DNA of 64,000 nucleotides from Korobacter sp963758505. GTDB taxonomy: Bacteria; Acidobacteriota; Terriglobia; Terriglobales; Acidobacteriaceae. Every line of letters starts with the position of its first letter. The first letter of the stretch is position 1. Location of the stretch: assembly GCA_963758505.1 (NCBI GenBank), contig CAVWVJ010000002.1, positions 62,001 through 126,000 on the forward strand. Reading direction: 5' to 3'. Position numbers and translations under genes: made by a program. Below are positions 43,100 to 52,641 of the stretch, in pieces. The notes beneath the pieces were generated by a model. It ran no database searches, was not told where the DNA came from, and saw only the letters and a list, made by a program, of their open reading frames with translations.

Positions 43100-44569
43100 C
43101 TACTTCCTGGGACTCTGTCCACTTAACATCCGTCGAGCCATCAGGTCTTCGATGATCGGCTCGTGAAAACTATTGACCATCTGCAGCAGCTTGTCAGCCT
43201 GCTCGTTGTCGCCGGTTTCCCGGTAGGCCTGGATCAGCCGCACCGCCGTGAGCGGATTGCGCTCGTCCTCTTCGAGGTGCGGAATGGCTTCAGCATACTT
43301 CTTCTCCGCCCACAACACACCGCCAGTGGCGCCCTCACTGCACAGCTGCACGAATTCGCTCTTGCTATTCATGGCCAATTCCTGGAGTTCATCGAGGGCT
43401 TTGTGAGCCCCAGCGAAATCCCCGAAACCAGCCGAATGGATTGCGATTGTGCGCAGCAATAAGGCCCGCTGATGGTCTGCGTCGGTTGCGCTGAATTCCG
43501 AAGTCTGCGAGAGCACCTCCAGCGCTTTGTGGCTATATTGCGTCATTTCATCGGCATCGTGGGCGTACATCGTGAGGTAGCGATAGGCAATCACTTCATT
43601 GACACCGAAGTGCATGGAATGTGCCTCGTTCGCGACGTCCAGCAAAGCTCGCTTGAAAGACTTGTCGTCGTTGGCGTAGGCGAAGGTCATGGCGGCAGAC
43701 GTTTCCCATGCCAGCCGGTCGCCGGCCGACGACGCGGTCGCTATCGCTTTGGCGTACTCATCGCGGGCCTGTTGCTCCTTGCCCATCATCATGTAGGTAT
43801 CGGCAAGGCCGACCTGCGACCAGATGAATTTCTGGTCGTACTCCAACGCCTTGCGATAGTGCGGCAGGGAACGGTCATACTCGCCCGCCATTCGGCTGAT
43901 TTCACCGTAAGAATCTTCGGTGTTTGGTTCGCCGGGCAGCGCCGCCACGTACTTGTCGAGAGCCTCGAAGGCGAGATAAAAGCTTCCGGTGTAGGCGTAG
44001 GCATACGCCAGTTCATTCAGCGCAGCCGGGTAGTCCGGATCCACGGCGATAGCGCGTTCCAGCAATCGCTGGGCGGAATCGAAGTTGCGACGTTGGACCA
44101 TCCAGCGGCCTGCAAGGTAGAGCAGGAACTTGTCCTGGGGATATTTCTCGATCAGGTCGTTCATCGCCGATATAGCGGGGACGTATTGTCCCTCCCGCGA
44201 TCCGGCAAGCCATTCGATCAATAACTGCTCGGGTTTCGACGCATTCGCGCCGAGAGCGCGAGCTTTCGCTAACTCCGCCGACTCTTCCGTGGGATTGGTG
44301 GTGTCATACGCCAGAAACAGGTGTGCCAACGCAAAATTCGCGTCGGCGCGGACGGCGGAACGGAAATCCAGGTGCGCGCGCGCGGTTTGCTGATTCTCGA
44401 GATTTTCCAGGCCACCCAGGAATGCGCGGCGGGCAGCTTCAGAGCCGGTTGTAAGAGGGATATCGTTGGGAGAATCCGCCGTTTGCCCATTATTTGCCGC
44501 AGCAAACCCTCCTGGCGCCATGCTTATCGCAGCGCTCACCACCAGGATCGGAACGAGCCATTTCTTCAT
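43100..44569 (-). CDS. Exported TPR-repeat protein
   Basis: A 489-residue protein with a signal peptide (to about residue 24, GGFAAA) followed by a nearly all-helical chain of degenerate tetratricopeptide repeats (at least seven, for example LYLAGRWMVQRRNFDSAQRLLERAIAVDPDYPAALNELAYAYAYTGSFYLAFEAL). It ends in a basic tail. It is likely a periplasmic scaffold. The ORF starts after AAGGACC-like sequence and lies divergent from the PstS-like gene. Confidence 0.82.
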   Translation of the reverse strand: MKKWLVPILVVSAAISMAPGGFAAANNGQTADSPNDIPLTTGSEAARRAFLGGLENLENQQTARAHLDFRSAVRADANFALAHLFLAYDTTNPTEESAELAKARALGANASKPEQLLIEWLAGSREGQYVPAISAMNDLIEKYPQDKFLLYLAGRWMVQRRNFDSAQRLLERAIAVDPDYPAALNELAYAYAYTGSFYLAFEALDKYVAALPGEPNTEDSYGEISRMAGEYDRSLPHYRKALEYDQKFIWSQVGLADTYMMMGKEQQARDEYAKAIATASSAGDRLAWETSAAMTFAYANDDKSFKRALLDVANEAHSMHFGVNEVIAYRYLTMYAHDADEMTQYSHKALEVLSQTSEFSATDADHQRALLLRTIAIHSAGFGDFAGAHKALDELQELAMNSKSEFVQLCSEGATGGVLWAEKKYAEAIPHLEEDERNPLTAVRLIQAYRETGDNEQADKLLQMVNSFHEPIIEDLMARRMLSGQSPRK

Positions 44570-44727
44570 CGAACGGTCCTTTTTTCATCCCCATGCCCGC
44601 CCGGGGACACGTATCTCTACCGGTAACGAGCGGAGATTAGCATGTCCACCCCGTAACTCCAACGTTACTCCGGTTACTTGTGTTTATCTTTCGGATATCC
44701 TTTCATGGACAATACAAGTACGAACAA

Positions 44728-45201
44728 ATGCTCCGTTCAAGACACATCGCAGTCCTCGCGATCTTTACGATCGCTGCGTCCCTATCGGCCGCAGCGAAGG
44801 ACCTTGCTGTGGTCGTCAATAAAGCCAACGATACGAAGTCGATTACGGCCGGCGACCTGACCAAGATGTTGAAGAACGGGACCAAGAAATGGACCAACGG
44901 CCAGGACGTGATCATCGTGATGCGCGATCCCAATGCACCGGCTATGCGCGTCGTCCTGCAAAAGGTCTTTGCGATGACTCCCGACCAGTTCAAGTCGTTC
45001 GCTGCCACCACGAACCAGGGACATCCGAATCCGATCTTCGTCTTTGCCGATTCTGACGATGTAATCCTGAAGATGGTGGCAAGCAGTGCCGGCGCAATCG
45101 GCCTGGCGGACGTTTACACGATCAATAGTTCGGTCAATGTATTGAAGGTCGAAGGCAAGATGCCTCTCGAACCCGGTTACCTGCTGCACGGCGTCTGGTA
45201 A
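44728..45201 (+). CDS. Small PstS-like substrate-binding protein
   Basis: A protein of about 157 residues, starting at ATG 44728 with a weak ribosome site. After a signal peptide (MLRSRHIAVLAIFTIAASLSAAA), the chain resembles one lobe of phosphate-binding periplasmic proteins: DLAVVVNKANDTKSITAGDLTKMLKNGTKKWTNGQDVIIVMRDPNAPAMRVVLQKVF and the late VASSAGAIGLADVYTINSSVNVLKVEGKMP. The single-lobe length (full PstS is about 320 residues) makes high-affinity transport unlikely. A sensor or reduced binding protein is more plausible. It is followed by a terminator. Confidence 0.78.
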   Translation: MLRSRHIAVLAIFTIAASLSAAAKDLAVVVNKANDTKSITAGDLTKMLKNGTKKWTNGQDVIIVMRDPNAPAMRVVLQKVFAMTPDQFKSFAATTNQGHPNPIFVFADSDDVILKMVASSAGAIGLADVYTINSSVNVLKVEGKMPLEPGYLLHGVW

Positions 45202-45216
45202 TCCCGTAAATCGGAA

Positions 45217-45238
45217 AAGGCTGCGTCTCCGCAGCCTT
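45217..45238 (+). terminator. Terminator after the PstS-like gene
   Basis: A 9-bp perfect stem AAGGCTGCG/CGCAGCCTT with a TCTC loop, 15 bases after the stop. The T run is short (TTCCTT), and the stem also faces the convergent M28 peptidase. Confidence 0.65.
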
Positions 45239-45256
45239 CCTTGGTCGCACAACGGT

Positions 45257-46936
45257 CTAGTGGTCGCTGGCTTTTCTTGCCTTCTCGAACTCATCGCCAG
45301 GCTGCCACTCGATTTTCTGCGTTTGGTTTGCAGCCTGCCACCCGAGTGCAATGCCGAACCTCGCCATCAGGGCGTCGCCCTGGAAATCCATTTCCGGCCG
45401 GTATTCGTCCGAGGGCTGATGGTAGTGGTTTTCGTTGTAGTCCTTCGCTTGCGCCTCGCCCCACTCCCGATCGTGGCCGGCAAACTTCTGGCCTTCGTTG
45501 ATCGAGAAACCCGGCACCCCTACGCGCGCAAAGCTGAAGTGGTCGGAGCGATAGTAGTGCCCGGCGCCCGGATGCGCATCGGGAATGATCGTCAGGTGCA
45601 TGGCCTTGGCGGTCTGTTCCACGTAAGGATAGAAAGTCGTACGCTCCGCTCCGCTCACGGAGACCTCTTCCGGAATCCCGATCGGCGGCAGCGCATCGTA
45701 GTTCAGGTCGAGCATCACGTTCTTCACCGGGATGGGCGAATGCTTGCCGAGATATTCTGAGCCGAGCAGTCCTTGCTCTTCCCCGGTCACCGCAGCAAAC
45801 ACGATGGAACGTTTCGGCTTGGCGGCCGCGACGGAAAAAGCGCGCGCCATCTCCAGCAGAATGGCGCTGCCGGTGGCGTTATCGACAGCCCCGTTGTAGA
45901 TGTTGTCCCCAGGCTTGGAAGGGTCGATGCCGAGGTGGTCGTAGTGGGCGGAATAGATTACGGCCTGACCTTTCAAGGAAGGGTCCGTACCCGGAAGCGC
46001 AGCGACCACATTGTTGGAATCAAAGGGACGCACAGCGCTCACCAAGTGCGCCTTGAACGTGGCCTTGAGTTGCTGGCCTTTGAATCCAGGTTTACCAGCA
46101 GCTTCGATCGCTTGCTGGATTTCGAGGTCCGAGCCGGCGAGGATCTTCTTCGCAACGTCGTACTGCACCCAGGATGCTATCTTGAGCTTGGGTTCGCTGG
46201 TGTTGCGGAGATAGGAATGCTCCCCGCCCCATGAGTTGCGTACCACGTCCCAGCCGTAGCTTGCCATTTCGCTCTGGTGTATGAGAATCACACCGGCCGC
46301 ACCCATGCGGGCAGCCTGTTCGTACTTGTAGGTCCAGCGTCCGTAATAGGTGAGTGCGGGACCATTGAAGAACTTCTGGTCGGTGGAGGGCGGCTCGTTC
46401 ACCAGCATGAGCAAAACCTTGCCCTTCACGTCGAGCCCTTTGTAGTCGTCCCAGCTGTACTCGGGTGCCGTGATGCCATAGCCCACCCAGACGATCGGCG
46501 CGTCCACATCGACGGTCGGGGTAGCAGTCTCATTCAATGCCACAATGTCATCGAGAAATTTCAGGCCTGTGTCATGGTTGGCCGTGGTAACCGTAAAGGT
46601 GGACACGGGCTTGGTCTGCACGCCCACCATCGGTACCTTCTGCATGTAACCGCCATGATCGCCGAGTGGCTTCAGTCCATAGGTCGAGAAGACTGTGGCG
46701 ATGTATTCGGCCGCGATATCTCCGCCGCGTTGTCCCGTGCCGCGGCCTTCGAGGAGATCGCTGGCGAGGAAACGAACGTGAGCCCGGATGTTTTCTGGGT
46801 TTACCTCCTTCGCAATCGATTGTTCCGCCGCGGAGGAGGACGGCGCCGCTCCGGATTTTGAAGACTTAGCAGAATTTTGCGCGAAGCTGCAGGTAAGCGC
46901 GCCGGCAACGGCGAGCAGAAGAAGGAATTTCCGCAT
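45257..46936 (-). CDS. Exported M28-family metallopeptidase with PA domain
   Basis: A 559-residue aminopeptidase-like enzyme with a signal peptide (to about residue 20). The N-terminal region (about 45-110) is followed by a protease-associated domain (about 150-290, WVGYGITAPEYSWDDYKGLDVKGKVLLML...GAAGVILIHQSE). The M28 catalytic domain comes next: zinc motif AVIYSAHYDHLG, VDNATGSAILLEMARAF, and the Glu pair FAAVTGEEQGLLGSEYL. It ends with the last ligand in HYYRSDHFSFARVGVPGFSINEG. It would release N-terminal residues from peptides in the periplasm. Divergent genes flank it on both sides. Confidence 0.93.
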   Translation of the reverse strand: MRKFLLLLAVAGALTCSFAQNSAKSSKSGAAPSSSAAEQSIAKEVNPENIRAHVRFLASDLLEGRGTGQRGGDIAAEYIATVFSTYGLKPLGDHGGYMQKVPMVGVQTKPVSTFTVTTANHDTGLKFLDDIVALNETATPTVDVDAPIVWVGYGITAPEYSWDDYKGLDVKGKVLLMLVNEPPSTDQKFFNGPALTYYGRWTYKYEQAARMGAAGVILIHQSEMASYGWDVVRNSWGGEHSYLRNTSEPKLKIASWVQYDVAKKILAGSDLEIQQAIEAAGKPGFKGQQLKATFKAHLVSAVRPFDSNNVVAALPGTDPSLKGQAVIYSAHYDHLGIDPSKPGDNIYNGAVDNATGSAILLEMARAFSVAAAKPKRSIVFAAVTGEEQGLLGSEYLGKHSPIPVKNVMLDLNYDALPPIGIPEEVSVSGAERTTFYPYVEQTAKAMHLTIIPDAHPGAGHYYRSDHFSFARVGVPGFSINEGQKFAGHDREWGEAQAKDYNENHYHQPSDEYRPEMDFQGDALMARFGIALGWQAANQTQKIEWQPGDEFEKARKASDH

Positions 46937-47040
46937 GAATCAGAGCCCCCGGGAAGATAGGCGAACCGCGTGGAACCGATTATTTTACGCTGCTCCCGGC
47001 AAATGTTCGAACCGCCGACCGCGGTTCAGTTCTTCGATCC

Positions 47041-47532
47041 TCAACCAAATTTCAATTCGGGCACGTTCTCGGCTAGGCGAAAGAAGGGAGCGGGTTCCGG
47101 CTCCGCCACGATGGCGTGATAAATGCGATCGATATCTTCGCGAAACCAGCCGACCAACGAAACCTCGATCTCCCCGGAAGGATTGACCAGGAAAAACGTC
47201 GGCACATTCGTCAGGCCGTAGGCGTTGGAGGCCGGATAGCTTTTGATGTCATCGAGCGCGATAGGCAGCGTAAGGCGGTACTGCTTCATGAACGCGGCGG
47301 TTGCTTTTTCATCGTCCTGCGAAACACCAATCACCGAGACATTCTTCCCTTGCGCAGCCTGGAATAGGCGCTCGGCATAGGGCATGGCAAACTGGCAGAC
47401 AGGACAGCTGATTTTGAAAAATGCGAGCAAGACTGGGCCTTTGCGGAGCGCCTGCTGCAACGAAAAGGAATCACCGTTCATGGTGGGCAGCGTGAAATCG
47501 GGTGCCTTGCCTCCGGCTTCCAGTGCAGACAT
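47041..47532 (-). CDS. TlpA/AhpC-like thioredoxin-fold protein
   Basis: A 163-residue protein from ATG 47532 with GGGAGA upstream; no signal peptide is evident, so it is probably cytoplasmic. The peroxiredoxin/TlpA-type fold shows the dithiol centre FFKISCPVCQFAMP (Cys43 and Cys46, CPVC), the segment VSVIGVSQDDEKATAAFMKQYRLTLPIALDD, and the cis-Pro region NAYGLTNVPTFFLVN. The CPxC pair resembles thiol-disulfide exchange proteins more than one-Cys peroxiredoxins. It is 59 bases downstream of mutY, possibly one transcript. Confidence 0.88.
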   Translation of the reverse strand: MSALEAGGKAPDFTLPTMNGDSFSLQQALRKGPVLLAFFKISCPVCQFAMPYAERLFQAAQGKNVSVIGVSQDDEKATAAFMKQYRLTLPIALDDIKSYPASNAYGLTNVPTFFLVNPSGEIEVSLVGWFREDIDRIYHAIVAEPEPAPFFRLAENVPELKFG

Positions 47533-47591
47533 ATCGCTTCTCCCGAACTTTTTCGTGAAACTGTGAAGCAGGCCGACGAGGGATAACGCCC

Positions 47592-48587
47592 TCACGGCTT
47601 CTCCTCGACAAGATGTTCGTGCTTGAAGTAAAGCCGCAGAATTTTTCGCGCCAGGCCGGTAAGCGCAAGGCGGTGTGCCTCTTCGTTCGAGACCCACTTC
47701 CCTGCCGGCTTTCGCAAGCCACCTTCCACTACGAACACCGAGTAATCCGTGTCAGTGATGGAGTGGCGCAAGCGGTAAAGCGGCTGGGCATTTTTCGGAG
47801 GCGCCACCGGGGGCAGCTCCCACATCCCTGCCATCAGCGATTGATCGGGGGGACGCTGCACCAGCAGCACGCGTCCGTGATGCACGTGCAACGCGTACCA
47901 CAACTCCGCCCGCTTTCGAGGAACTTGGGGTTGCGGCTCGGTCGCCCCACGCGTCTGGCACCAACTGTGCGCGGGGCACAGCAGGCATTGCGGATCCCTC
48001 GGCAGGCAGAGGGTCGCACCCATCTCCATCATGGCCTGGTTCCACTCGCCCGGTGCGTCCCTGGCCAGCAGCAGTTCCGCGCTCTGCCACAGCCGCTCGC
48101 CCTCATAGCGTTCTCCCATCAGACGCTCGAGAACGCGCTCCACGTTGCCGTCAACCACGGCAATCGGCTGATTGAAGGCGATGCTGGCAATGGCCGCGCT
48201 CGAATATCGCCCGATGCCAGGAAGCTGCCGCCAATCGCTCGCAGTCTGGGGGAACTCTCCGTGCAGATGCTGGACCACCATCCGCGATGCCTGGTGGAGG
48301 GCGCGCGCCCGGCGGTAATAACCAAGGCCGCTCCATACCGTGAGCACGTCGTCGAGATGGGCCTGTGCCAGTGCCTGCACGGTGGGAAAGCGGGTAAGAA
48401 ACTGGGCATACTTGTCGAGTACTGCAGCCACCCGGGTTTGCTGGAGCATGATCTCGGAGATCCAGATCGCGTAGGGATCCTGGGTGCGCCGCCAAGGCAG
48501 GTCACGACGGCTCTGGCGGTACCAAGCCAAAACCGCGCGTTGCAGGGCTTCGCGCTCAATTTGTGGAGCTGGCGCCGGAGAGCTCAT
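47592..48587 (-). CDS. mutY: Adenine DNA glycosylase MutY
   Basis: A 331-residue base-excision repair enzyme that removes adenine opposite 8-oxoguanine. Catalytic Glu45 lies in SEIMLQQT, the helix-hairpin-helix LPGIGRYSS is at 122-130, and catalytic Asp146 is in VVDGNV. A [4Fe-4S] cluster is formed by Cys194, Cys201, Cys204 and Cys210. The C-terminal 100 residues (WYALHVHHGRVLLVQRPPDQSLMAGMWELPP) form the NUDIX-like domain that recognises 8-oxoG. All catalytic parts are present. A degenerate copy of the dispersed repeat lies in its upstream region. Confidence 0.97.
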   Translation of the reverse strand: MSSPAPAPQIEREALQRAVLAWYRQSRRDLPWRRTQDPYAIWISEIMLQQTRVAAVLDKYAQFLTRFPTVQALAQAHLDDVLTVWSGLGYYRRARALHQASRMVVQHLHGEFPQTASDWRQLPGIGRYSSAAIASIAFNQPIAVVDGNVERVLERLMGERYEGERLWQSAELLLARDAPGEWNQAMMEMGATLCLPRDPQCLLCPAHSWCQTRGATEPQPQVPRKRAELWYALHVHHGRVLLVQRPPDQSLMAGMWELPPVAPPKNAQPLYRLRHSITDTDYSVFVVEGGLRKPAGKWVSNEEAHRLALTGLARKILRLYFKHEHLVEEKP

Positions 48588-48621
48588 CAGGTGTGCCTAG
48601 CATTGTAACCCTGCCCGTTAA

Positions 48622-48717
48622 ACTTTCTTTGTTTTCAATACCTTAGATAGCGAATTGCCTGCAGATATTTCATTCGGCGGGGGTTAGAGAGGCAAATATT
48701 CAAAACACTGGACTTAG
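48622..48717 (+). repeat. Degenerate copy of the composite dispersed repeat
   Basis: The order of blocks seen at 13080-13164 is kept: TTTTCA and CCTTAG (48632-48646), a unit ending GGGGGTTAG (to 48686), and a second unit GCAAATATT...GACTTAG (48692-48717). The span from the TTTTC block to the final TTAG is 86 bases here and 85 at the other copy. The region lies between mutY and the lipoprotein gene. Confidence 0.6.
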
Positions 48718-48798
48718 CAGCTCAGAAGAGCAGATTGTGACGCTTGTGGTGTTGATTGCACACGAGGGGAAAGCGATCACGTCGCGGGTGTTCCGCGA

Positions 48799-49242
48799 TT
48801 ATTGTGAGGCGGCCATCGAAGTGTGGGCGATCATCACCATCCCTTTCGTCACCGGCTGCCAGACCGACATCATGCGCATGGGTTGATCTGGAAGGGGCTG
48901 CCCGTTGAATGTGCCGTGCACGGTGATGGTGTACGTCACGATGAGGTCGCCGCCGTTGATTTCGGTTTGCACGTCGCCGAGGGAATAGTCGGTCAGGTTG
49001 AGCTGGCGGATGTGCTCCATGGTCTGCTGCTTGTTGCGGACGGCATTCGGAGCCTCGGTGACGACGGTGCCGGAAAGATGCGCTTCTACGTCGCGCCAGT
49101 TCTTCGCTTTCACGGACTCCCAGAAGAGACGCTCGTGCTGTTCGCCGCTCGTGGCCGTGTCCCAGGCGGGCTTGGCCTTTTCGGGATATACGGTGCATGC
49201 GGTAGTGGCGAGGAGCGCGAGGACAGCGAGGAAGTAGCGCAT
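48799..49242 (-). CDS. Lipoprotein with SnoaL/DUF4440-like fold
   Basis: A 147-residue protein with a lipoprotein-type signal (LALLATTAC, Cys at about residue 16). The mature part (ERLFWESVKAKNWRDVEAHLSGTVVTEAPNAVRNKQQTMEHIRQLNLTDYSLGDVQTEINGGDLIVTYTITVHGT) has the cone-shaped alpha+beta arrangement of the NTF2/SnoaL-like superfamily, in which DUF4440 is common. Members bind small ligands or do hydrolysis; none can be assigned here. The next open frame upstream in the same strand is a shadow. Confidence 0.8.
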   Translation of the reverse strand: MRYFLAVLALLATTACTVYPEKAKPAWDTATSGEQHERLFWESVKAKNWRDVEAHLSGTVVTEAPNAVRNKQQTMEHIRQLNLTDYSLGDVQTEINGGDLIVTYTITVHGTFNGQPLPDQPMRMMSVWQPVTKGMVMIAHTSMAASQ

Positions 49243-49309
49243 GAACGGATTCTAGACGATGTTTGGGGTGAGGCTCGTGGATGCTTTGAAAGATTGAGCA
49301 CCGTGCCGG

Positions 49310-49370
49310 AGGAGAGCAACAGCAGGTCCCTACGTCGCTTCGCTCCTCTGGATGACAAGAGGCAGTGACG
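49310..49370 (+). repeat. Partial copy of the array repeat
   Basis: Contains ACAGCAGGTCCCTACGTCG and CTCCTCTGGATGACAAGAGG, matching the first 55 bases of the 222-bp units at 13.9-14.5 kb with a few changes. The palindromes are missing. Confidence 0.6.
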
Positions 49371-49516
49371 GAAAACGACGCGGAGATGTGGGCTGGCCGC
49401 GGCGGGAAGGCGACCTATTTCGGCTTTGGACGCGGAGGGGTTCCGCGTCGCTTGTTATAACCGCATCCTTGCGAACCCATCCTCCCTTCGAGAAGGGTGG
49501 GGCACCCACAGTTTCG

Positions 49517-51283
49517 TTAGCCGATGGAAACTAGATCCTCGGCGGGATCGACCTGCTTTGTAGGGCGGGGGGCGCGGACGTCGACGGTACAGCGCATGGG
49601 CGCCAGGCTCTCGACCGGCACGGCGAACTCGCGTTCGATCTTTTCGCGAAATTCCGGACCGGAGTTATAGGTGCAAAACGGATAGAGCTGGCCGTTGGGC
49701 GCGGTGTAGTGGATGACGCAGCGCTTCACGCGCTCGATGTCGTAGTTGTAGAGATCCTGGAAGTGCATTCCGGCGACGAGCAGGGTGCGATACGTGAAGG
49801 TGCCGTCCTTGCCGTCGCGCCCGAGTTTCTTGTCGGTCAAACCCTGCAGGGTTTGCAGGAATTTAGTGAAGGTGAGGCCACGCGGGGCGCGGTCCTGGTG
49901 GAAGTGTTTTTTCAGCGAATTCCACACCCGCATCTTTGTGTACATCTTGAACATGGCTTTGTGGGTCTTGCGTGAGAGCTCATCCATGTCCTGGAGCATG
50001 CCGCCCACATCTACGAACCGGGTGATCGGTACTGCCTGTTTTGTCTCTTCATCGACGAAGAAGTAGGTACCGAGCGAGCAATGCGGGTGCGAGGAAATGG
50101 TTGGCACCCCAACGCCACGCAGCGTCGCCGTAAGCTTGGAGAACGGGGTGACACAGGCCAGCGGGAAGAAATCCTCGTAGGCGTCGGTAATGCCCGTCTG
50201 GTCGCTGACTTCACGCGCGAGATCGGCGAGGGTGAAGCGCTTCTGCTCCAACTCGCGGCGGTTGATGCGGCCGGTGAAGGCGACCGGCTGGAAGCTGATG
50301 CCGCTGACACAGTCGATATTCTCGATGGCTACACGAACGATGTCGCCGATCTGGTGGTCGTTCAGCCCTTTTACGATCGTAGGGACAAAAACGATCTTCA
50401 TGCCGGTTTTGCGGCAGTTATCGATCGTTTTCATCTTGATATCGAGCAGCGGAACGCCGCGGACGCGGCGGTAAATGCTGTCGTCCACGCCGTCGAATTG
50501 CAGGTAAAGGGTGTTGAGGCCGGCTTGCTTGCACTCGCGCGCGAACTCCAAGTTCGAGAGCTCGATGCCATTCGTCGCCGCCTGAATGTGGGTGAATCCC
50601 ATTTCCCTCGCGGCTCGAAGCACATCGAGGAAACGCGGGTAGACCGTTGGCTCGCCTCCGGAGAACTGCACGCAGCGGGCATCGACGGGACGCTCGTCGC
50701 GGAGCGTTTGCAGCATCTTGACGACCTGGTCGAAGTCGGGTTCATAGACGTAGCCGCTGGTGTTGGCGTTGGCAAAGCACACCGGGCAGGTGAGGTTGCA
50801 ACGGTTCGTCAGGTCGAGATTCGCGAGCGCGGTGTGCGAGGTGTGCAGGGTGCAGAGGCCGCAGTCGGTCGGGCAGTTCGCGCCCTGCTCATTGTTTGGA
50901 TTCGAGTTACCGGTATTGTCGCCGAAGTTCCACTCCTCCATCTTCTGGTAGAGACGCGCGTCGCTGAAGATGACGTCGCGAAACTCACCGTGCTCGGGAC
51001 ACGTCTTGGTCATGCAGACTTTGCCGTTCTCTTCGAATTCGCGCGCCGCGATCACCTTGCGGCATTCGGGACAAAGCGATTGGGTGTCCTTCGGCAGGCC
51101 TTTGGCGAGTGGATCGATACGCGCGCCCGAGAGAGTCCACTCGGGCTGAAGGATTTTGAAGGTCGGACGCTTGGCGGGAGAAAACGTGCTGGTGCTCACA
51201 GGGACAAATCCTCGCAAAGGTGCGGCAAATGGGTTAGGAATGGGATCCTTAGCACTGAATATTGTGCGCGTTTGGCGGCCCAT
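49517..51283 (-). CDS. Tes/MJ0619-type radical SAM enzyme (COG1964), short paralog
   Basis: A 588-residue radical SAM protein; an in-frame GTG at 51199 would remove 28 residues and is possible. Features in order: CPEC (71-74) and CPEHGEF (95-101), a CPTDCGLC cluster motif (137-144), and the radical SAM motif CNLTCPVC (162-169). Then VQFSGGEPTVYPRFLDVLRAA, HIQAATNGIE and LNTLYLQFDG follow, with a C-terminal half holding further cysteines. The full pattern is that of COG1964 enzymes such as the archaeal tetraether synthase Tes. The best inference is C-C bond formation on lipid or isoprenoid tails. A paralog lies at 55400-57535. Confidence 0.88.
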   Translation of the reverse strand: MGRQTRTIFSAKDPIPNPFAAPLRGFVPVSTSTFSPAKRPTFKILQPEWTLSGARIDPLAKGLPKDTQSLCPECRKVIAAREFEENGKVCMTKTCPEHGEFRDVIFSDARLYQKMEEWNFGDNTGNSNPNNEQGANCPTDCGLCTLHTSHTALANLDLTNRCNLTCPVCFANANTSGYVYEPDFDQVVKMLQTLRDERPVDARCVQFSGGEPTVYPRFLDVLRAAREMGFTHIQAATNGIELSNLEFARECKQAGLNTLYLQFDGVDDSIYRRVRGVPLLDIKMKTIDNCRKTGMKIVFVPTIVKGLNDHQIGDIVRVAIENIDCVSGISFQPVAFTGRINRRELEQKRFTLADLAREVSDQTGITDAYEDFFPLACVTPFSKLTATLRGVGVPTISSHPHCSLGTYFFVDEETKQAVPITRFVDVGGMLQDMDELSRKTHKAMFKMYTKMRVWNSLKKHFHQDRAPRGLTFTKFLQTLQGLTDKKLGRDGKDGTFTYRTLLVAGMHFQDLYNYDIERVKRCVIHYTAPNGQLYPFCTYNSGPEFREKIEREFAVPVESLAPMRCTVDVRAPRPTKQVDPAEDLVSIG

Positions 51284-51413
51284 CGGCTGTGAGGAGCGGC
51301 ACCGGCGGTTGTGAGGTCTCTTTGCAGCGAATGGATGGAATGCGAGTTAAACGGCTAGTTCCGCCGGGTCGCCTGGATCCTGAAATTCTCGCCCACTCTC
51401 CCTTCGGGAACAG

Positions 51414-52547
51414 TTATTTCTTCTTCTTCTTTTTCAGCGGAGTGAGTTGGCTGTCGAAGAAGTCAGCGGCCATCTCGGCGACTTGCCGGTGGACGGCTTC
51501 GCGGTCAACGCCGGGGTTATCGGCGAAGAAGAGCGGAAACTTTTGTTTGCCGAGATCGGTGCCAACGTCGAGGAAGGTATAGTGCGCCACACCACCGGGA
51601 AGAATCGTGATTTGCGCATTAGGAATGGCGCGGGCGAAAACCACGGCATTTTCCGCAGGTGGAGCAATCGGGTCGGCGGCGCCGGCGACGATATCGACGG
51701 GAATGGCGATGTGCTTGAGACTCTCGGAATTGACCGCCCTGGCAACTGCGGGGGCAATCGCAAAGACCGCGCGGATGCGGGCGTCGCGATACGAATCGGC
51801 GGCGTGTTGTATTTCCTGCTGTACCTTGGGCTGTTGTTTCATGGCCTCAAATCTGTCGAGCAGGTCGGGCATCTCGGGAGGACTGCAACTGCCACGGTTC
51901 TCCGGGCGTTCACACCACTGCACGATCCCATTGAAATCGGTAGTGCCGCCGGCGAGTTCCATCATGGTGTAGCCGCCGAGGGAGAATCCGGCAGCACCGA
52001 TGCGGTCGCGGTCAATCTTCGGACCGAAGCGTCGATCCGCGAGCATGGCATCAATAACGGTGCTGATGTCGCGGGCGCGGTCCCACCACTCGAAGAAACC
52101 TTGCGGCGTATAGCGGGTGACGGCGTTGTTGCCGGGATGATTAACGGCGACCACGATGTAACCGCGTGCAGCAAGGTAGGTACCGAGCCACGCCATTTGC
52201 ATCGCGCTGCCTCCGGTGCCATGGGAGAGGGCAATGAGGGGAAACGGGTCGAAGGACGGTCCGATGGCGGCGTCTTTCGCGGCGCGTCCGGCGAAGAAGA
52301 GGGGCGGATCGCCGATGTATTGATCTTTCTCATCGGCAGCGGCCTCGGCGGGATACCAGATGACAGTGGAAAGCGCACGAGCGTCGGAGCCGCGCCAGTT
52401 GTAATCGGCAGTCGCGGTGAATTCGCGGTAGGTGAAACCGACCTGGCGGAGGAGAGGAGCGTCCTTCTTCTTTTTTTCCTTCGAGGCAAAGCAGAGGGTG
52501 GAGAGCAAAACCAGAAGGAAGACGAGACTGCGACGACGATTGAACAC
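51414..52547 (-). CDS. Exported alpha/beta hydrolase (PAF-acetylhydrolase-like)
   Basis: A 377-residue protein with a signal peptide (to about residue 22). The nucleophile elbow GAAGFSLGGYTMMEL is at about 190-204. HGTGGSAMQMAWLGTYLAARGYIVVAVNHPGNNA (about 110-142) provides the oxyanion region, and a late His (VAHYTFLD) plus an Asp (AGAADPIAPP) complete a plausible triad. Length and arrangement match secreted dienelactone/platelet-activating-factor-acetylhydrolase-like lipases. The C-terminus is a run of seven lysines. It may serve lipid metabolism, given the adjacent radical SAM genes, but this is only inference. Confidence 0.85.
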   Translation of the reverse strand: MFNRRRSLVFLLVLLSTLCFASKEKKKKDAPLLRQVGFTYREFTATADYNWRGSDARALSTVIWYPAEAAADEKDQYIGDPPLFFAGRAAKDAAIGPSFDPFPLIALSHGTGGSAMQMAWLGTYLAARGYIVVAVNHPGNNAVTRYTPQGFFEWWDRARDISTVIDAMLADRRFGPKIDRDRIGAAGFSLGGYTMMELAGGTTDFNGIVQWCERPENRGSCSPPEMPDLLDRFEAMKQQPKVQQEIQHAADSYRDARIRAVFAIAPAVARAVNSESLKHIAIPVDIVAGAADPIAPPAENAVVFARAIPNAQITILPGGVAHYTFLDVGTDLGKQKFPLFFADNPGVDREAVHRQVAEMAADFFDSQLTPLKKKKKK

Positions 52548-52565
52548 GATTTCCTCGGAGGCATC

Positions 52566-52628
52566 CAGGGGCTATAGCCCGATTCGTTCCGGTGGGTTTT
52601 TGCACGACTGAAGTCGTGCCCTGATACA
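52566..52628 (+). repeat. Dispersed palindromic repeat
   Basis: The pair GGGGCTATAGCCC (52568-52580) and GCACGACTGAAGTCGTGC (52602-52619), then CCTGATACAAA, which is the second half of the 222-bp array units. It fills the gap between the alpha/beta hydrolase and the fusion-protein gene. Confidence 0.8.
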
Positions 52629-52641
52629 AACGCGAGTCAGC